A stretch of DNA of 64,000 nucleotides from Porticoccaceae bacterium (GTDB lineage: Bacteria > Pseudomonadota > Gammaproteobacteria > Pseudomonadales > Porticoccaceae). Where the stretch lies: assembly GCA_024644585.1 (NCBI GenBank), contig JAHEHM010000008.1, positions 1 through 64,000 on the forward strand, in the 5' to 3' direction. Positions within the stretch are counted from its first letter, which is position 1. Every line of letters starts with the position of its first letter. The translations under genes were made by a program, and so were the position numbers. The notes beneath the pieces were generated by a model. It had not been told where the DNA came from, did no database searches, and worked only from the letters and a program-made list of their open reading frames with translations. Positions 42,885-52,734 of the stretch are shown one piece after another.

Positions 42885-42896
42885 GGATTTGACGAG

Positions 42897-43541
42897 TTAT
42901 AATTTATAGCTACTTTTTGTCATAGCCGAAGAAATCAGCGTCATAATTTTTAGTACAGGCTTAGGGAAACGGTGCCCGCCAGCCTCTAACGCAGTTTCAG
43001 CATGTCTTGCCTCATCCTCGAGCATCTGCTCGACTATTAGACGACTTTTCTTATCTTCAGCGGGAAGTTCGTCAAGATGCTTTTCCAAATGTTGGCAAAC
43101 TTGATCTTCAGTGGCGGCAACAAAGCCTAGGCTCAGTTTGTCGCTAATAAGGCCAGCACCAGCTCCCATAGCAAACGACATGCCGTACCAGAGTGGATTT
43201 AGTGCACTGGTTTTACCACCCAACTGTTCAATACGCTGCTCACACCATGCTAAGTGATCAATTTCTTCATCAGCGGCCTCGCGCATTTGCTCACCCACCT
43301 CTGGAAGTTTGGCAGTGAGTGCCTGTCCCTGATATAGCGCCTGCGCGCAGACTTCACCCGCATGATTAACGCGCATTAAGCCGAGGGCGTGCTGACGCTG
43401 CTCTTCAGTTAGTTCAGTTTCTTCAATTTCGGTTGAGGGTGAATGACGATGAGGCACGGGCGCACTGCTAAGTGATGTTCTAAGCGCCGCGTCTAGTTGG
43501 CCTATAAGACGATCAATTGAAGTAAGTTGTCGTTGACTCAT
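42897..43541 (-). CDS. coq7: 2-polyprenyl-3-methyl-6-methoxy-1,4-benzoquinone monooxygenase
   Basis: [34 protein letters not shown]. Confidence 0.95.
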   Translation of the reverse strand: MSQRQLTSIDRLIGQLDAALRTSLSSAPVPHRHSPSTEIEETELTEEQRQHALGLMRVNHAGEVCAQALYQGQALTAKLPEVGEQMREAADEEIDHLAWCEQRIEQLGGKTSALNPLWYGMSFAMGAGAGLISDKLSLGFVAATEDQVCQHLEKHLDELPAEDKKSRLIVEQMLEDEARHAETALEAGGHRFPKPVLKIMTLISSAMTKSSYKL

Positions 43542-43554
43542 GATTCTATTCTAC

Positions 43555-44280
43555 TTAACTCTTGCTAGCGGATACAAATTTCTTAGCCAAAAACACAGGG
43601 ATCATAGCGATTGCGAAAAATCCCATAACCAGTATTTCGGCGACCAATATGTATACTGGCCAAGGCCCAAAAAAGTCCAATACCGACGGATTTAATGGTT
43701 TTTCAATTAAGTAAAAATAGTTAGCGTCCAATAAATAATTAATTGGTAAAAGTACGACAACATAGACATTAAGCCAGCCAAAGGTTTTCAAAATGCCCTT
43801 AGCTGTAGGGTACAGCGCAAAGCAAACCATATAGTGAATCATTAAAAGCACTAAACCCACATGAGTAATCCAGTATTTAAAAAATTCATAAGCTGGATAG
43901 TCGAAATAGAGATCAGGAGTCACTATGGCTTGAAAGGTTCCCGCCATCACCAGAAAATAAATGGGCTCAAAGTATTTGTGTTTAGGATACCAGAGGGCAA
44001 AAGGAGCAACTAAGGCAAACAGATTACAGAGTGAAAGGGGTAAATCATCGGCAATAGTAAAGCGCCCAAGGGCAATCTCAAAAATGGTGTAAACCACAAC
44101 CGAAAGCGCCAAAATAATAGCTATGCAACGACCGATAAAAAGATTTTTTTCAGTACAGAGTTTTTTACTAGCAATAAGAATTAGCGCCAATAGAAGCAAA
44201 GAAATGCATAAAACAACGAGGTGACTGTTGCCGTAGGCAATAAAGGGAATCTCGTTACTAAACAAAGCCAGATTAGTCAT
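43555..44280 (-). CDS. TIGR02206/YwaF-like integral membrane protein
   Basis: Multi-TM; LPLSLCNLFALVAPFALW...FFKYWITHVGLVL. Confidence 0.75.
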   Translation of the reverse strand: MTNLALFSNEIPFIAYGNSHLVVLCISLLLLALILIASKKLCTEKNLFIGRCIAIILALSVVVYTIFEIALGRFTIADDLPLSLCNLFALVAPFALWYPKHKYFEPIYFLVMAGTFQAIVTPDLYFDYPAYEFFKYWITHVGLVLLMIHYMVCFALYPTAKGILKTFGWLNVYVVVLLPINYLLDANYFYLIEKPLNPSVLDFFGPWPVYILVAEILVMGFFAIAMIPVFLAKKFVSASKS

Positions 44281-44302
44281 TTAATTATGCAGTAATTAAA
44301 AA

Positions 44303-45610
44303 TTAGCTGTTTTGCTCTCGTTCAATTGCCCGCCAAGCAATATCATCGCGATAAAACATTCCGTTCCAGCTGATTTTGGCCGCCAATTTATAAGCTTGAG
44401 TCTGAGCATCGGACACATTGTCACCCAGTGCAGTAACACAAAGAACTCGGCCACCATGAGTACAGACATTACCATCAATTTCAGAGGTGCCTGCATGAAA
44501 CACTTTTTCAGACACATCAGCTGAGGCACTATTACCATCTAGCCTGGGTAAGCCAGAGATTACATCGCCCTTGTTGTAACTATTAGGGTAACCGCCAGCC
44601 GCCAACACTACACCAACAGAGGGCTTTTGATTCCAGCGAGTCTCCTGTGTGTTCAGCCGACCATCGATAGCGGCCAAACAGTGTTCAACCAAATCAGATT
44701 GCATACGCAACATAATTGGCTGGGTTTCAGGGTCACCAAACCGACAGTTGTACTCTATGACCTTGGGTGTGCCATCGGCCATAATCATTAGGCCCGCATA
44801 TAAAAAGCCAGTATAGCTATTACCTTCCTCAGCCATACCCTTTACTGTTGGGTAAATCACCTCATCCATCACCCGCTGATAAATAACTTCATCAACAACA
44901 GGTGCTGGGGAATAGGCGCCCATTCCGCCAGTATTTGGGCCTGTGTCACCGACGCCCACTCGTTTGTGATCTTGGCTGGTAGCCATTGGCAATACGTTAG
45001 TGCCATCCGCCATCACAATAAAGCTGGCTTCTTCGCCGTCTAAAAATTCTTCAATAACCACGCGGTGTCCAGCTTCGCCAAAGGCATTTCCCGCTAACAT
45101 GTCGCGCACAGCGGCCTCAGCCTCAGCCAAATCCATGGCCACGATAACGCCCTTGCCCGCAGCAAGACCATCAGCCTTTACAACAATAGGCGCGCCAATC
45201 TTATTCAGATAAGCAATGGCTGGCTCAACCTCAGTAAAGGTTTCATAAAAGGCAGTGGGAATGTCATGGCGGGCAAGAAAGTCTTTGGTAAACGATTTTG
45301 AGCCTTCCAGCTGTGCTGCACCCGATGAAGGGCCAAAGATAGGTAAATTGCGCTCATTGAAATAATCGACAATGCCATCAACTAGGGGCTGTTCCGGTCC
45401 AACAATAGTAAGACCCACATTGTTGGACTGGGCGAATTCAGCCAATGCAGCGAAATCATCGACAGTAATAGCTATATTATCAAGACTTGGTTCAATTGCC
45501 GTTCCTGCATTGCCTGGGGCGACATAGACTGTTTCTGTGCTTTTAGACTGAGATGCTTTCCAGGCTAATGCGTGTTCGCGGCCGCCTGAGCCAATAACCA
45601 ATATATTCAT
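44303..45610 (-). CDS. purD: Phosphoribosylamine--glycine ligase
   Basis: MNILVIGSGGREHALAWK; GTPKVIEYNCRFGDPETQ. Confidence 0.97.
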   Translation of the reverse strand: MNILVIGSGGREHALAWKASQSKSTETVYVAPGNAGTAIEPSLDNIAITVDDFAALAEFAQSNNVGLTIVGPEQPLVDGIVDYFNERNLPIFGPSSGAAQLEGSKSFTKDFLARHDIPTAFYETFTEVEPAIAYLNKIGAPIVVKADGLAAGKGVIVAMDLAEAEAAVRDMLAGNAFGEAGHRVVIEEFLDGEEASFIVMADGTNVLPMATSQDHKRVGVGDTGPNTGGMGAYSPAPVVDEVIYQRVMDEVIYPTVKGMAEEGNSYTGFLYAGLMIMADGTPKVIEYNCRFGDPETQPIMLRMQSDLVEHCLAAIDGRLNTQETRWNQKPSVGVVLAAGGYPNSYNKGDVISGLPRLDGNSASADVSEKVFHAGTSEIDGNVCTHGGRVLCVTALGDNVSDAQTQAYKLAAKISWNGMFYRDDIAWRAIEREQNS

Positions 45611-45749
45611 TTATGAGCGCTTAAATTTTGAATGATAAGAAGGTTCGAATTGTATCAGAGTAGGATATGATTGCGAAAAAAAACCATGATTAATCCAATC
45701 ATAAAAGCTGTAACGTAGGTCTGATAGCAAACATAATAAGGCGAACAGT

Positions 45750-47201
45750 ATGCAAGCCCCCGTAAATAAAGCATCACCCATTATTCTTTGGTTTAGACAG
45801 GATCTAAGACTGGCAGACAATCCTGCATTATCCCAGGCCTGTAAAGATGGAGCAATTATCCCGGTCTATATTTTGGATGATAAATCAGCAGGTGATTGGG
45901 CTATGGGGGGTGCAAGTCGGTGGTTTCTTCACGAAGCCCTCAAAGCCTTAGATCACTCGCTTGACGGAAAGCTTAACCTGTTTAGTGGCGACCCACTAGA
46001 AATTCTCCAGCATCTGGTTAACACCCATAAGGCGCAAGCGGTTTATTGGAATCGCTGTTATGAGCCATGGCGCCTTAAGCGCGACACTCAGCTTAAAGTT
46101 GATTTAAAAGAGCTGGGGCTTGAGGTGAAAAGTTTTAATGCCTCGTTGTTGTGGGAGCCTTGGGAAATTCTTAAAAAGGATCAAACCCCCTACAAAGTAT
46201 TTACCCCCTATTATAAGCGGGGCTGCTTGAGCCATATGCCGCCAAGAAGACCGTTACCGACCCCAGAAAATATTAATTTATTAAATAAAAGTGAATGCTC
46301 ACTTACGCTTGAAGATCTTAATTTAAAGCCAAATATAAACTGGGACAGTGAAATAAGCGAAATGTGGACGGTTGACGAACAAACCGCTGATATCTATCTA
46401 GATGCCTTTCTTGAAGAGGGTATAGCCGATTACCGTGAGGGTAGAAATTTCCCAAATAAAGCCCATGTATCAAGATTATCTCCGTATTTACATCTAGGAT
46501 TGATATCGCCCAATACGGCATGGCACAGGGCCAAAGATCAGGGCCCCATAGCGGCAAACGAAGACAATATTGCTGTATTCCTAAGCGAGCTGGGGTGGCG
46601 CGAATTTTCTTATTACCTGCTTTATCATTTTCCACAGTTACCGGACAAAAACCTTCAGACAAAGTTTGATCGCTTTAACTGGTCTAAAGATAATCAGCAA
46701 AGCTTGGTCGCATGGCAAACGGGACAAACCGGTTACCCATTGATCGATGCAGGCATGCGTGAACTCTATAACACCGGCTACATGCATAACCGTGTTCGCA
46801 TGGTGGTAGGTTCATTTTTGGTAAAAAACCTTCTAATACATTGGCAAGAAGGCGAGCGATGGTTTTGGGACTGTTTGCTAGACGCTGATTTGGCCAGCAA
46901 TAGTGCCAGTTGGCAGTGGGTTGCCGGTTGCGGCGCAGATGCGGCACCCTTTTTCAGGGTCTTTAATCCGATTACACAGAGTGAGAAATTTGATAAGCAG
47001 GGTGACTATATTCGTCAATATGTCCCTGAATTAGCCGATATGCCAGCCAAGTATATTCATGCACCTTGGCTCGCCCCTGAGGAAATATTAGCTGCGGCTA
47101 ATGTGACCTTAGGTGAAAATTATCCAATGCCAATTGTGGACGTTAAGCAGTCCCGCGAATTGGCATTGGAAGAATTTAAGCGGATTAAAATCCCGGCCTA
47201 A
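45750..47201 (+). CDS. phrB: Deoxyribodipyrimidine photolyase
   Basis: [66 protein letters not shown]. Confidence 0.95.
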   Translation: MQAPVNKASPIILWFRQDLRLADNPALSQACKDGAIIPVYILDDKSAGDWAMGGASRWFLHEALKALDHSLDGKLNLFSGDPLEILQHLVNTHKAQAVYWNRCYEPWRLKRDTQLKVDLKELGLEVKSFNASLLWEPWEILKKDQTPYKVFTPYYKRGCLSHMPPRRPLPTPENINLLNKSECSLTLEDLNLKPNINWDSEISEMWTVDEQTADIYLDAFLEEGIADYREGRNFPNKAHVSRLSPYLHLGLISPNTAWHRAKDQGPIAANEDNIAVFLSELGWREFSYYLLYHFPQLPDKNLQTKFDRFNWSKDNQQSLVAWQTGQTGYPLIDAGMRELYNTGYMHNRVRMVVGSFLVKNLLIHWQEGERWFWDCLLDADLASNSASWQWVAGCGADAAPFFRVFNPITQSEKFDKQGDYIRQYVPELADMPAKYIHAPWLAPEEILAAANVTLGENYPMPIVDVKQSRELALEEFKRIKIPA

Positions 47202-48772
47202 TGTCTGAAATGACGCATGCCGGTAAAGACCATGGCCATGCCATGTTCATTGGCAGCAGCAATCACTTCATCGTCGCGCATTGAACCACCAGGCTGAATA
47301 ATACAGCTGATGCCGGCTTGACCTGCGTTATCAATGCCGTCTCGGAACGGGAAAAATGCATCGGAAGCCATGACTGCGCCCTTGACCTCAAGGCCAGCAT
47401 GCTCAGCTTTGATCGCGGCGATACGCGCACTGTTAATTCGACTCATCTGGCCAGCACCTACGCCTACTGTCTGGTTGTCTTTGGCGTAGATAATGGCATT
47501 CGACTTAACCATTTTCGCCACTTTCCAAGCGAACAGCATATCCTTCATTTCTTGTTCAGATGGCGCTCGTTCACTGACGATTTTCAAGTCTTCTTCAGTG
47601 ATCATGCCATTGTCTCTATCCTGAATTAATAGCCCACCGTTCACACGTTTGTAGTCAAAGTTTTGTGGTTTTTGATTACTCCAGTTACCGCACTCGAGTA
47701 AGCGCACATTTTTCTTGGCGCTGACTACAACCTTAGCTTCTTCAGCTATCGAGGGTGCAATAATCACTTCAACAAACTGCTTCTCACAGATAGCCGCCGC
47801 AGTTTTTGCATCTAGTTCACGGTTAAAAGCAATAATGCCGCCAAAGGCAGATTCTGGGTCGGTAATAAATGCCAGCTCATAAGCAGTGGCGATATCGACA
47901 CCAATAGCTACTCCACAGGGATTAGCGTGCTTAACAATGACACAGGCTGGTTCATCAAACTGCTTAACTGTCTCAAGCGCTGAATCTGTGTCAGCGATAT
48001 TGTTGAAAGAAAGCGCTTTACCCTGAACCTGTGTTGCCGTTGATACGCTGGCATCGCCTGGGTTAGCTTCTGTATAAAAGGCGGCTTTCTGGTGCGGGTT
48101 TTCACCGTAGCGCATATCCTGAGTTTTCAGATATTGAACATTGTAGGTGTTAGAAAAATCACGCGTTTGATTTTGCGTATCGCGGCCACCAAAGTGATTG
48201 GCAATCATGCCATCATAAGCGGCGGTATGTTCGAAGGCTTTAACCATTAAATCGTAACGTGTTTGGTAGTCCAGCTGACCCTGATTAGACTGCATTTCTT
48301 CAGCAATCTTAGGGTAATCTCCAGCATTAACCACAATCGCAACATCACGATGGTTTTTAGCGGCAGAACGAACCATAGTCGGGCCGCCAATATCAATATT
48401 TTCAATAGCCGTTGGCAAGTCACAGTTTGGATCAGCTACGGTTGCAGCGAATGGATATAGGTTAACCACCACCATATCAATGGCTTGGATGCCATGTTCT
48501 TCCATTACCTTTTCGTCGGTGCCGCGGCGCCCTAAAATCCCACCATGCACCTTTGGATGCAATGTTTTAACACGGCCGTCCATCATTTCAGGAAAGCCTG
48601 TGTACTCTGATACTTCAACCACCTGAATACCGTTTTCTTTTAGCAGTCGAAAGGTTCCGCCAGTGGATAATATTTCAACACCCTGCTGATTCAGTGCTTG
48701 GGCAAACTCAACAATGCCAGTTTTATCTGACACGCTAATTAGGGCTCGGGAGATTTTTCGTAATTCGCTCAT
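47198..48772 (-). CDS. purH: Bifunctional AICAR transformylase/IMP cyclohydrolase
   Basis: [43 protein letters not shown]. Confidence 0.97.
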   Translation of the reverse strand: MSELRKISRALISVSDKTGIVEFAQALNQQGVEILSTGGTFRLLKENGIQVVEVSEYTGFPEMMDGRVKTLHPKVHGGILGRRGTDEKVMEEHGIQAIDMVVVNLYPFAATVADPNCDLPTAIENIDIGGPTMVRSAAKNHRDVAIVVNAGDYPKIAEEMQSNQGQLDYQTRYDLMVKAFEHTAAYDGMIANHFGGRDTQNQTRDFSNTYNVQYLKTQDMRYGENPHQKAAFYTEANPGDASVSTATQVQGKALSFNNIADTDSALETVKQFDEPACVIVKHANPCGVAIGVDIATAYELAFITDPESAFGGIIAFNRELDAKTAAAICEKQFVEVIIAPSIAEEAKVVVSAKKNVRLLECGNWSNQKPQNFDYKRVNGGLLIQDRDNGMITEEDLKIVSERAPSEQEMKDMLFAWKVAKMVKSNAIIYAKDNQTVGVGAGQMSRINSARIAAIKAEHAGLEVKGAVMASDAFFPFRDGIDNAGQAGISCIIQPGGSMRDDEVIAAANEHGMAMVFTGMRHFRH

Positions 48773-48786
48773 TTAATCCTCGGATT

Positions 48787-49083
48787 TTAAAGAAGGTTGT
48801 ACTGTTTTAATTTTTTGCGCAACGTGCCGCGGTTTAAGCCTAAAAGTGCGGCTGTTTTACTTTGATTTTGTCGTGTGTATTTCATAGCGGCTTCAAGCAA
48901 TGGTGGCTCCACCTCTGCCATCACTATGTCATAAAGCTCTTTAGTATCTTGGCCGTCAAGATCCTCAAAATAGCGCTGCATGGCCTCAGAAACATGGTCT
49001 CTCAAAGACTTTTGTTCAGTAATCACAGGTAATTCATTGGTTAAATCATCTGCAACAGTTAGATTATCATTTTCTGGGATCAT
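48787..49083 (-). CDS. fis: DNA-binding protein Fis
   Basis: PLLEAAMKYTRQNQSKTAALLGLNRGTLRKKLKQYNLL. Confidence 0.97.
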   Translation of the reverse strand: MIPENDNLTVADDLTNELPVITEQKSLRDHVSEAMQRYFEDLDGQDTKELYDIVMAEVEPPLLEAAMKYTRQNQSKTAALLGLNRGTLRKKLKQYNLL

Positions 49084-50066
49084 GCCGCTCGCTCCTCAAG
49101 CGAATAATTATCAAAAAACTCTCGAAGTTGCTGTTGCTGTTGCTCGCAGGTTTCAAGTTGATTGAAAATTTTGGTAAAAGCTTTGCCGTCGGTTAACCAG
49201 CTGCTGTACCAGCCAATATGCTTTCTAGAGATACGCACGCCGCCCACTTCGCCATAGAACTCATGCAGATCTGTGAGGTGTCTAGTCATAACCGCACCTA
49301 CCTCTGCAATGCTCGGCTCGGGGAGAAGTTCAGCATGCTCAAGATAATGATTAATCTGATTGAAAATCCAGGGATTACCCTGAGCGCCGCGGCCAATCAT
49401 TACCGCACTAGCGCCGGTTTTTTTGAGTACAGTTTCAGCCTGTGCGGCACAGGTGATATCGCCATTGGCAAATACCGGAATTGAGATAGCATCAACTACC
49501 TTAGCGATGCTGTCATATTCTACTTCGCCAACAAAACGACAGGCCTTAGTCCGCCCGTGCACTGCCAGTGCCTGAATGCCAGACTGTTCAGCAATGGTAG
49601 CAATTTCGGTAGCATTGCGATTCTGTCTATCCCAGCCCGTGCGAATTTTTAAGGTTACCGGAACATCCACAGCGTTAACTACCGCAGTTAAGATGCTCTC
49701 AACCAGTTGAGGGTCTTTTAACAGTGCCGAACCAGCGGCGCGTTTACAAACCTTCTTAGCAGGGCAGCCCATGTTGATATCAATAATTTCTGCACCCTGA
49801 GCTACATTAAATTGCGCAGCTTCAGCCATCATCTGTGGATCATAGCCGGCAATTTGAACGGATTTTGGTGAGGGTTCGTTACCGAATTGAATCCGCAGAC
49901 GAGATTTTCGCGTTGACCATGTGCTCGGATCAGAGGCCACCATTTCGGAAACAACCAGCCCAGCGCCCATCTCTCGACAGAGCTGACGGAAAGGCAGGTC
50001 AGTCACCCCAGCCATAGGGGCTAGAACGGTTTTGCCATGTATTTGATAGGGGCCAATAGTAAACAA
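49080..50066 (-). CDS. dusB: tRNA-dihydrouridine synthase B
   Basis: VLAPMAGVTDLPFRQLC; DINMGCPAKKVCKRAAGSALL; upstream of fis. Confidence 0.97.
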   Translation of the reverse strand: MFTIGPYQIHGKTVLAPMAGVTDLPFRQLCREMGAGLVVSEMVASDPSTWSTRKSRLRIQFGNEPSPKSVQIAGYDPQMMAEAAQFNVAQGAEIIDINMGCPAKKVCKRAAGSALLKDPQLVESILTAVVNAVDVPVTLKIRTGWDRQNRNATEIATIAEQSGIQALAVHGRTKACRFVGEVEYDSIAKVVDAISIPVFANGDITCAAQAETVLKKTGASAVMIGRGAQGNPWIFNQINHYLEHAELLPEPSIAEVGAVMTRHLTDLHEFYGEVGGVRISRKHIGWYSSWLTDGKAFTKIFNQLETCEQQQQQLREFFDNYSLEERAA

Positions 50067-50154
50067 ATGAAAATCTTCGTTAAAATTTAGGTTTAACCGT
50101 TAAATTGAAAACCAAAATCCATTTGGCAAGGGGGAGCAATCATACTCCTAACTG

Positions 50155-50177
50155 AGTTGATTAAAAAGTGATCAACT
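50155..50177. promoter_or_regulatory. Inverted repeat upstream of the Roadblock cassette
   Basis: AGTTGAT-N9-ATCAACT. Confidence 0.35.
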
Positions 50178-50324
50178 TAAAAAATTGCACAATTACTTGA
50201 ATAAGTTTTCTATAAAAAAAACCAAGGAAAAAAAATCTCAAAATATACTGCTAAAATGAAAGGGAATAGGATGACAATAAAAGTCTGTCAAAGAGCGTTT
50301 TGGGGATACACCTAAGGAGAGCCG

Positions 50325-50399
50325 ATGGATTGGCAGAGTGACATAAGCTCACAGAGCAAGAAGATGGAATCATGGAAGAAGATGTCATTGATCAAATAA
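50325..50399 (+). CDS. Possible leader peptide (MDWQSDISSQSKKMESWKKMSLIK)
   Basis: Strong SD (CCTAAGGAGAGCCG) before ATG; overlaps the next ORF in another frame. Confidence 0.35.
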   Translation: MDWQSDISSQSKKMESWKKMSLIK

Positions 50400-50710
50400 T
50401 GCAGATCAAGCAAATAAAAGGTCTTATACAAACCAATACAGAGGGTGAAGATGTTGCCTCAACCATTGAAGATGAGCAACTGGCGCATTTTATGAGATTC
50501 CTTGTTGGCTACGCTCCGCTTTTTGAAAAAACTGCAGAGCTAGGAGCCATTAGAAGCATTATCTTAACTAGCAATAAAAACAACAATCTGGGTGTTTTTA
50601 TAGGTAAGGAGCACAGTCTGGGCGTGCTTTTTGCCAGAGGCTGTTCAATAAAAAAACTGTTTTCACAGATCAAAGCCTATCTTAATAAACTGTCGATTGG
50701 AGACGCATAA
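50372..50710 (+). CDS. Roadblock/LC7-like protein
   Basis: IMQIKQIKGLIQTNTEGEDVAS...LAHFMRFLVGYAPLFEKTAELGAIRSIILTS...HSLGVLFARG fits the Roadblock pattern. Confidence 0.6.
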   Translation: MEEDVIDQIMQIKQIKGLIQTNTEGEDVASTIEDEQLAHFMRFLVGYAPLFEKTAELGAIRSIILTSNKNNNLGVFIGKEHSLGVLFARGCSIKKLFSQIKAYLNKLSIGDA

Positions 50711-51453
50711 TGTCCAAACTTGACAGAGAAAAGATTCTCGACGAGCTGGTATCTTTTGAGGGTATAAGTCATAGCTGCATATACCAAAATGAGCAGATTT
50801 TAGCCTCGACATTCCCATCGATAATACAGGACAAATTGTCAGGTATGGGGCGCTTTATCGATAAAATATTTTCATCTGCCCATGCAATAGACCAGGCACA
50901 TGACGAAATCCATATTGAATTAGAAGAAAATACACTGATTACATACCGGGTAAATGATGACTTTTTGCTTATGTTAATGGCAACTAAGGGGATCAATTTA
51001 TCTCTGGTTTACATGACCGTCAAAGCCATTGAAAAAAGCGTAAAGCTACATGGTTTACCACCACCTAAAAATACAGCCTCTATACCCGTTCCCACAGAAG
51101 TCAGTAAAGAAAAAAAAGCGCCTAATGATTACCGGAAAGAAGACATACCCGTTTGGCCTCTAAAGGGTGAATCAGAGGATGCGCCAAGCAAATTGACCAG
51201 CGAGCAAAAAGTTGAGCTTTACACCAATGGACTCAAGAAGATGTTGTTAGAGAGCTTTGGACCTGTTGGAGACATTATTTTTGAAGAAGCCTTACAGCGA
51301 TGGCAGGCTTCATATCCGCTAGAAGTAGAAAGTATAGCTAAGTTAGTCGACCTTATAACGCAAGAAATTGATAGTAAAAATGAAAAGCGTTCATTTTTTA
51401 ATAAAGCGGCAAGATTTATTCGCAAACCATTATCGGAGATAGGCAATGAGTAG
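50710..51453 (+). CDS. Second Roadblock-like protein with extra C-terminal helical domain
   Basis: ILDELVSFEGISHSCIYQNEQILAS...MGRFIDKIF...LLMLMATKGINLSLVYM Roadblock-like N-half; C-terminal LLESFGPVGDIIFEEALQRW; TAATG coupling to the upstream gene. Confidence 0.55.
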   Translation: MSKLDREKILDELVSFEGISHSCIYQNEQILASTFPSIIQDKLSGMGRFIDKIFSSAHAIDQAHDEIHIELEENTLITYRVNDDFLLMLMATKGINLSLVYMTVKAIEKSVKLHGLPPPKNTASIPVPTEVSKEKKAPNDYRKEDIPVWPLKGESEDAPSKLTSEQKVELYTNGLKKMLLESFGPVGDIIFEEALQRWQASYPLEVESIAKLVDLITQEIDSKNEKRSFFNKAARFIRKPLSEIGNE

Positions 51454-52636
51454 CATTCGCTACAAAATATTATCACTATGCTTAGTACTGGCCATAGTGC
51501 CAACAGTAGCCGTAAGCGCCTATGGCGTGTACTCCACAATTAACGCATTGCAGCTCAACAGCTTAAAGGAGCAGGACACTAAAATATCCCTGCTAGGCAA
51601 GCAGTTAGACAGGGCTTTGTCAGCGGTTAAGTCTGATATATTGTATTTTAGATATTCGACATCAATGCAAGATCTCATTATAAAATCCGCAGACCCAAAG
51701 CTAACTTTTGAGCAAAGAATGGCAGCCCGAGGCCGATTGGCTAAAGATTTTCTAGCATTCTCAGAACAGCGACCTATGTATCATCAGCTGCGGTTTTTAT
51801 CGAAATATGGCAAAGAAGTTGTGCGAGTCGACAGGGTGGGTGGTAAAAGCAAAATTGTCACTCAACTGGAAGATAGAAAAGGCCGTTATTATGTGAATAA
51901 CACGCTGATATTAAAGTCAGGTGAGGTCATGGTGTCTCATCTGGATTTATATCGTGAGAACGGTAAGATCAAAGAGCCAGTAAGCCCAGTCATTCGCTAT
52001 GGCACCCCAGTTTACGGAAGATATGGCAAGCTTCATGGGATACTGCTATTTAATGTATCTGCTAGTAATTTTCTTGAAACACTTCAACAATCGTCCACCA
52101 GTAAAAATGAACGCTTGGTCATGGTAGATCCTGATGGATACTATTTGCTGCACCCCGATAAAACAAAATTATGGGGCTCGCTGAGAGACAAAAATACCGG
52201 TGAAAGAATACAACAAGATCTGCCAAGTTTAGGCAAAAAAATAGTTGGCTTAAAAGGGCCAAGTTCACTGTTTGATGGAGAAAACATAATTACAGTAAAG
52301 CCCGTTGATAACGGCATTGATGATAATCGTAATTTAGGTTTTTTAGTCAACTTCATAGCAACGGATACAATATTTGAGCCTGCTATCAAGGCGCGAAAAT
52401 TTTATATTGTAGTCACATTACTGACATTACTTTTGGCGACGGTAATTGTTTTAATTATGGCCAGAAAGATTACGCGACCTATTGTCGACCTCACTGTTGC
52501 AGCAGAGGATATGAGCAAGGGCAATATTGAAACCCCGGTTATTATTGAAACCAATGATGAAATTCATGAATTATCAAAATCCTTAGATAGATTGCGTAAA
52601 TCTGTAAAAATATTAATGACGAAATACAGAAGCTAA
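51446..52636 (+). CDS. Cache-HAMP transmembrane receptor lacking an output domain
   Basis: N-terminal TM, dCache-like ectodomain (VMVDPDGYYLLHPDKTKLWG), second TM, HAMP (MARKITRPIVDLTVAAEDMSKGNIETPV); ends shortly after HAMP. Confidence 0.8.
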   Translation: MSSIRYKILSLCLVLAIVPTVAVSAYGVYSTINALQLNSLKEQDTKISLLGKQLDRALSAVKSDILYFRYSTSMQDLIIKSADPKLTFEQRMAARGRLAKDFLAFSEQRPMYHQLRFLSKYGKEVVRVDRVGGKSKIVTQLEDRKGRYYVNNTLILKSGEVMVSHLDLYRENGKIKEPVSPVIRYGTPVYGRYGKLHGILLFNVSASNFLETLQQSSTSKNERLVMVDPDGYYLLHPDKTKLWGSLRDKNTGERIQQDLPSLGKKIVGLKGPSSLFDGENIITVKPVDNGIDDNRNLGFLVNFIATDTIFEPAIKARKFYIVVTLLTLLLATVIVLIMARKITRPIVDLTVAAEDMSKGNIETPVIIETNDEIHELSKSLDRLRKSVKILMTKYRS

Positions 52637-52734
52637 TGATTTTTCTACTATCGCTGTACCCTCATTATTTGGACAAAGCAGGGGATTAAGATATAGCTGA
52701 AATCATATTTGGGTAGTTTTCTCAGGGAGGAGAA

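Noticed and set aside
51219-51539. 106-aa minus-strand ORF crossing the Roadblock/Cache junction
   Set aside because: Overlaps two well-supported plus-strand genes; no SD or family signal
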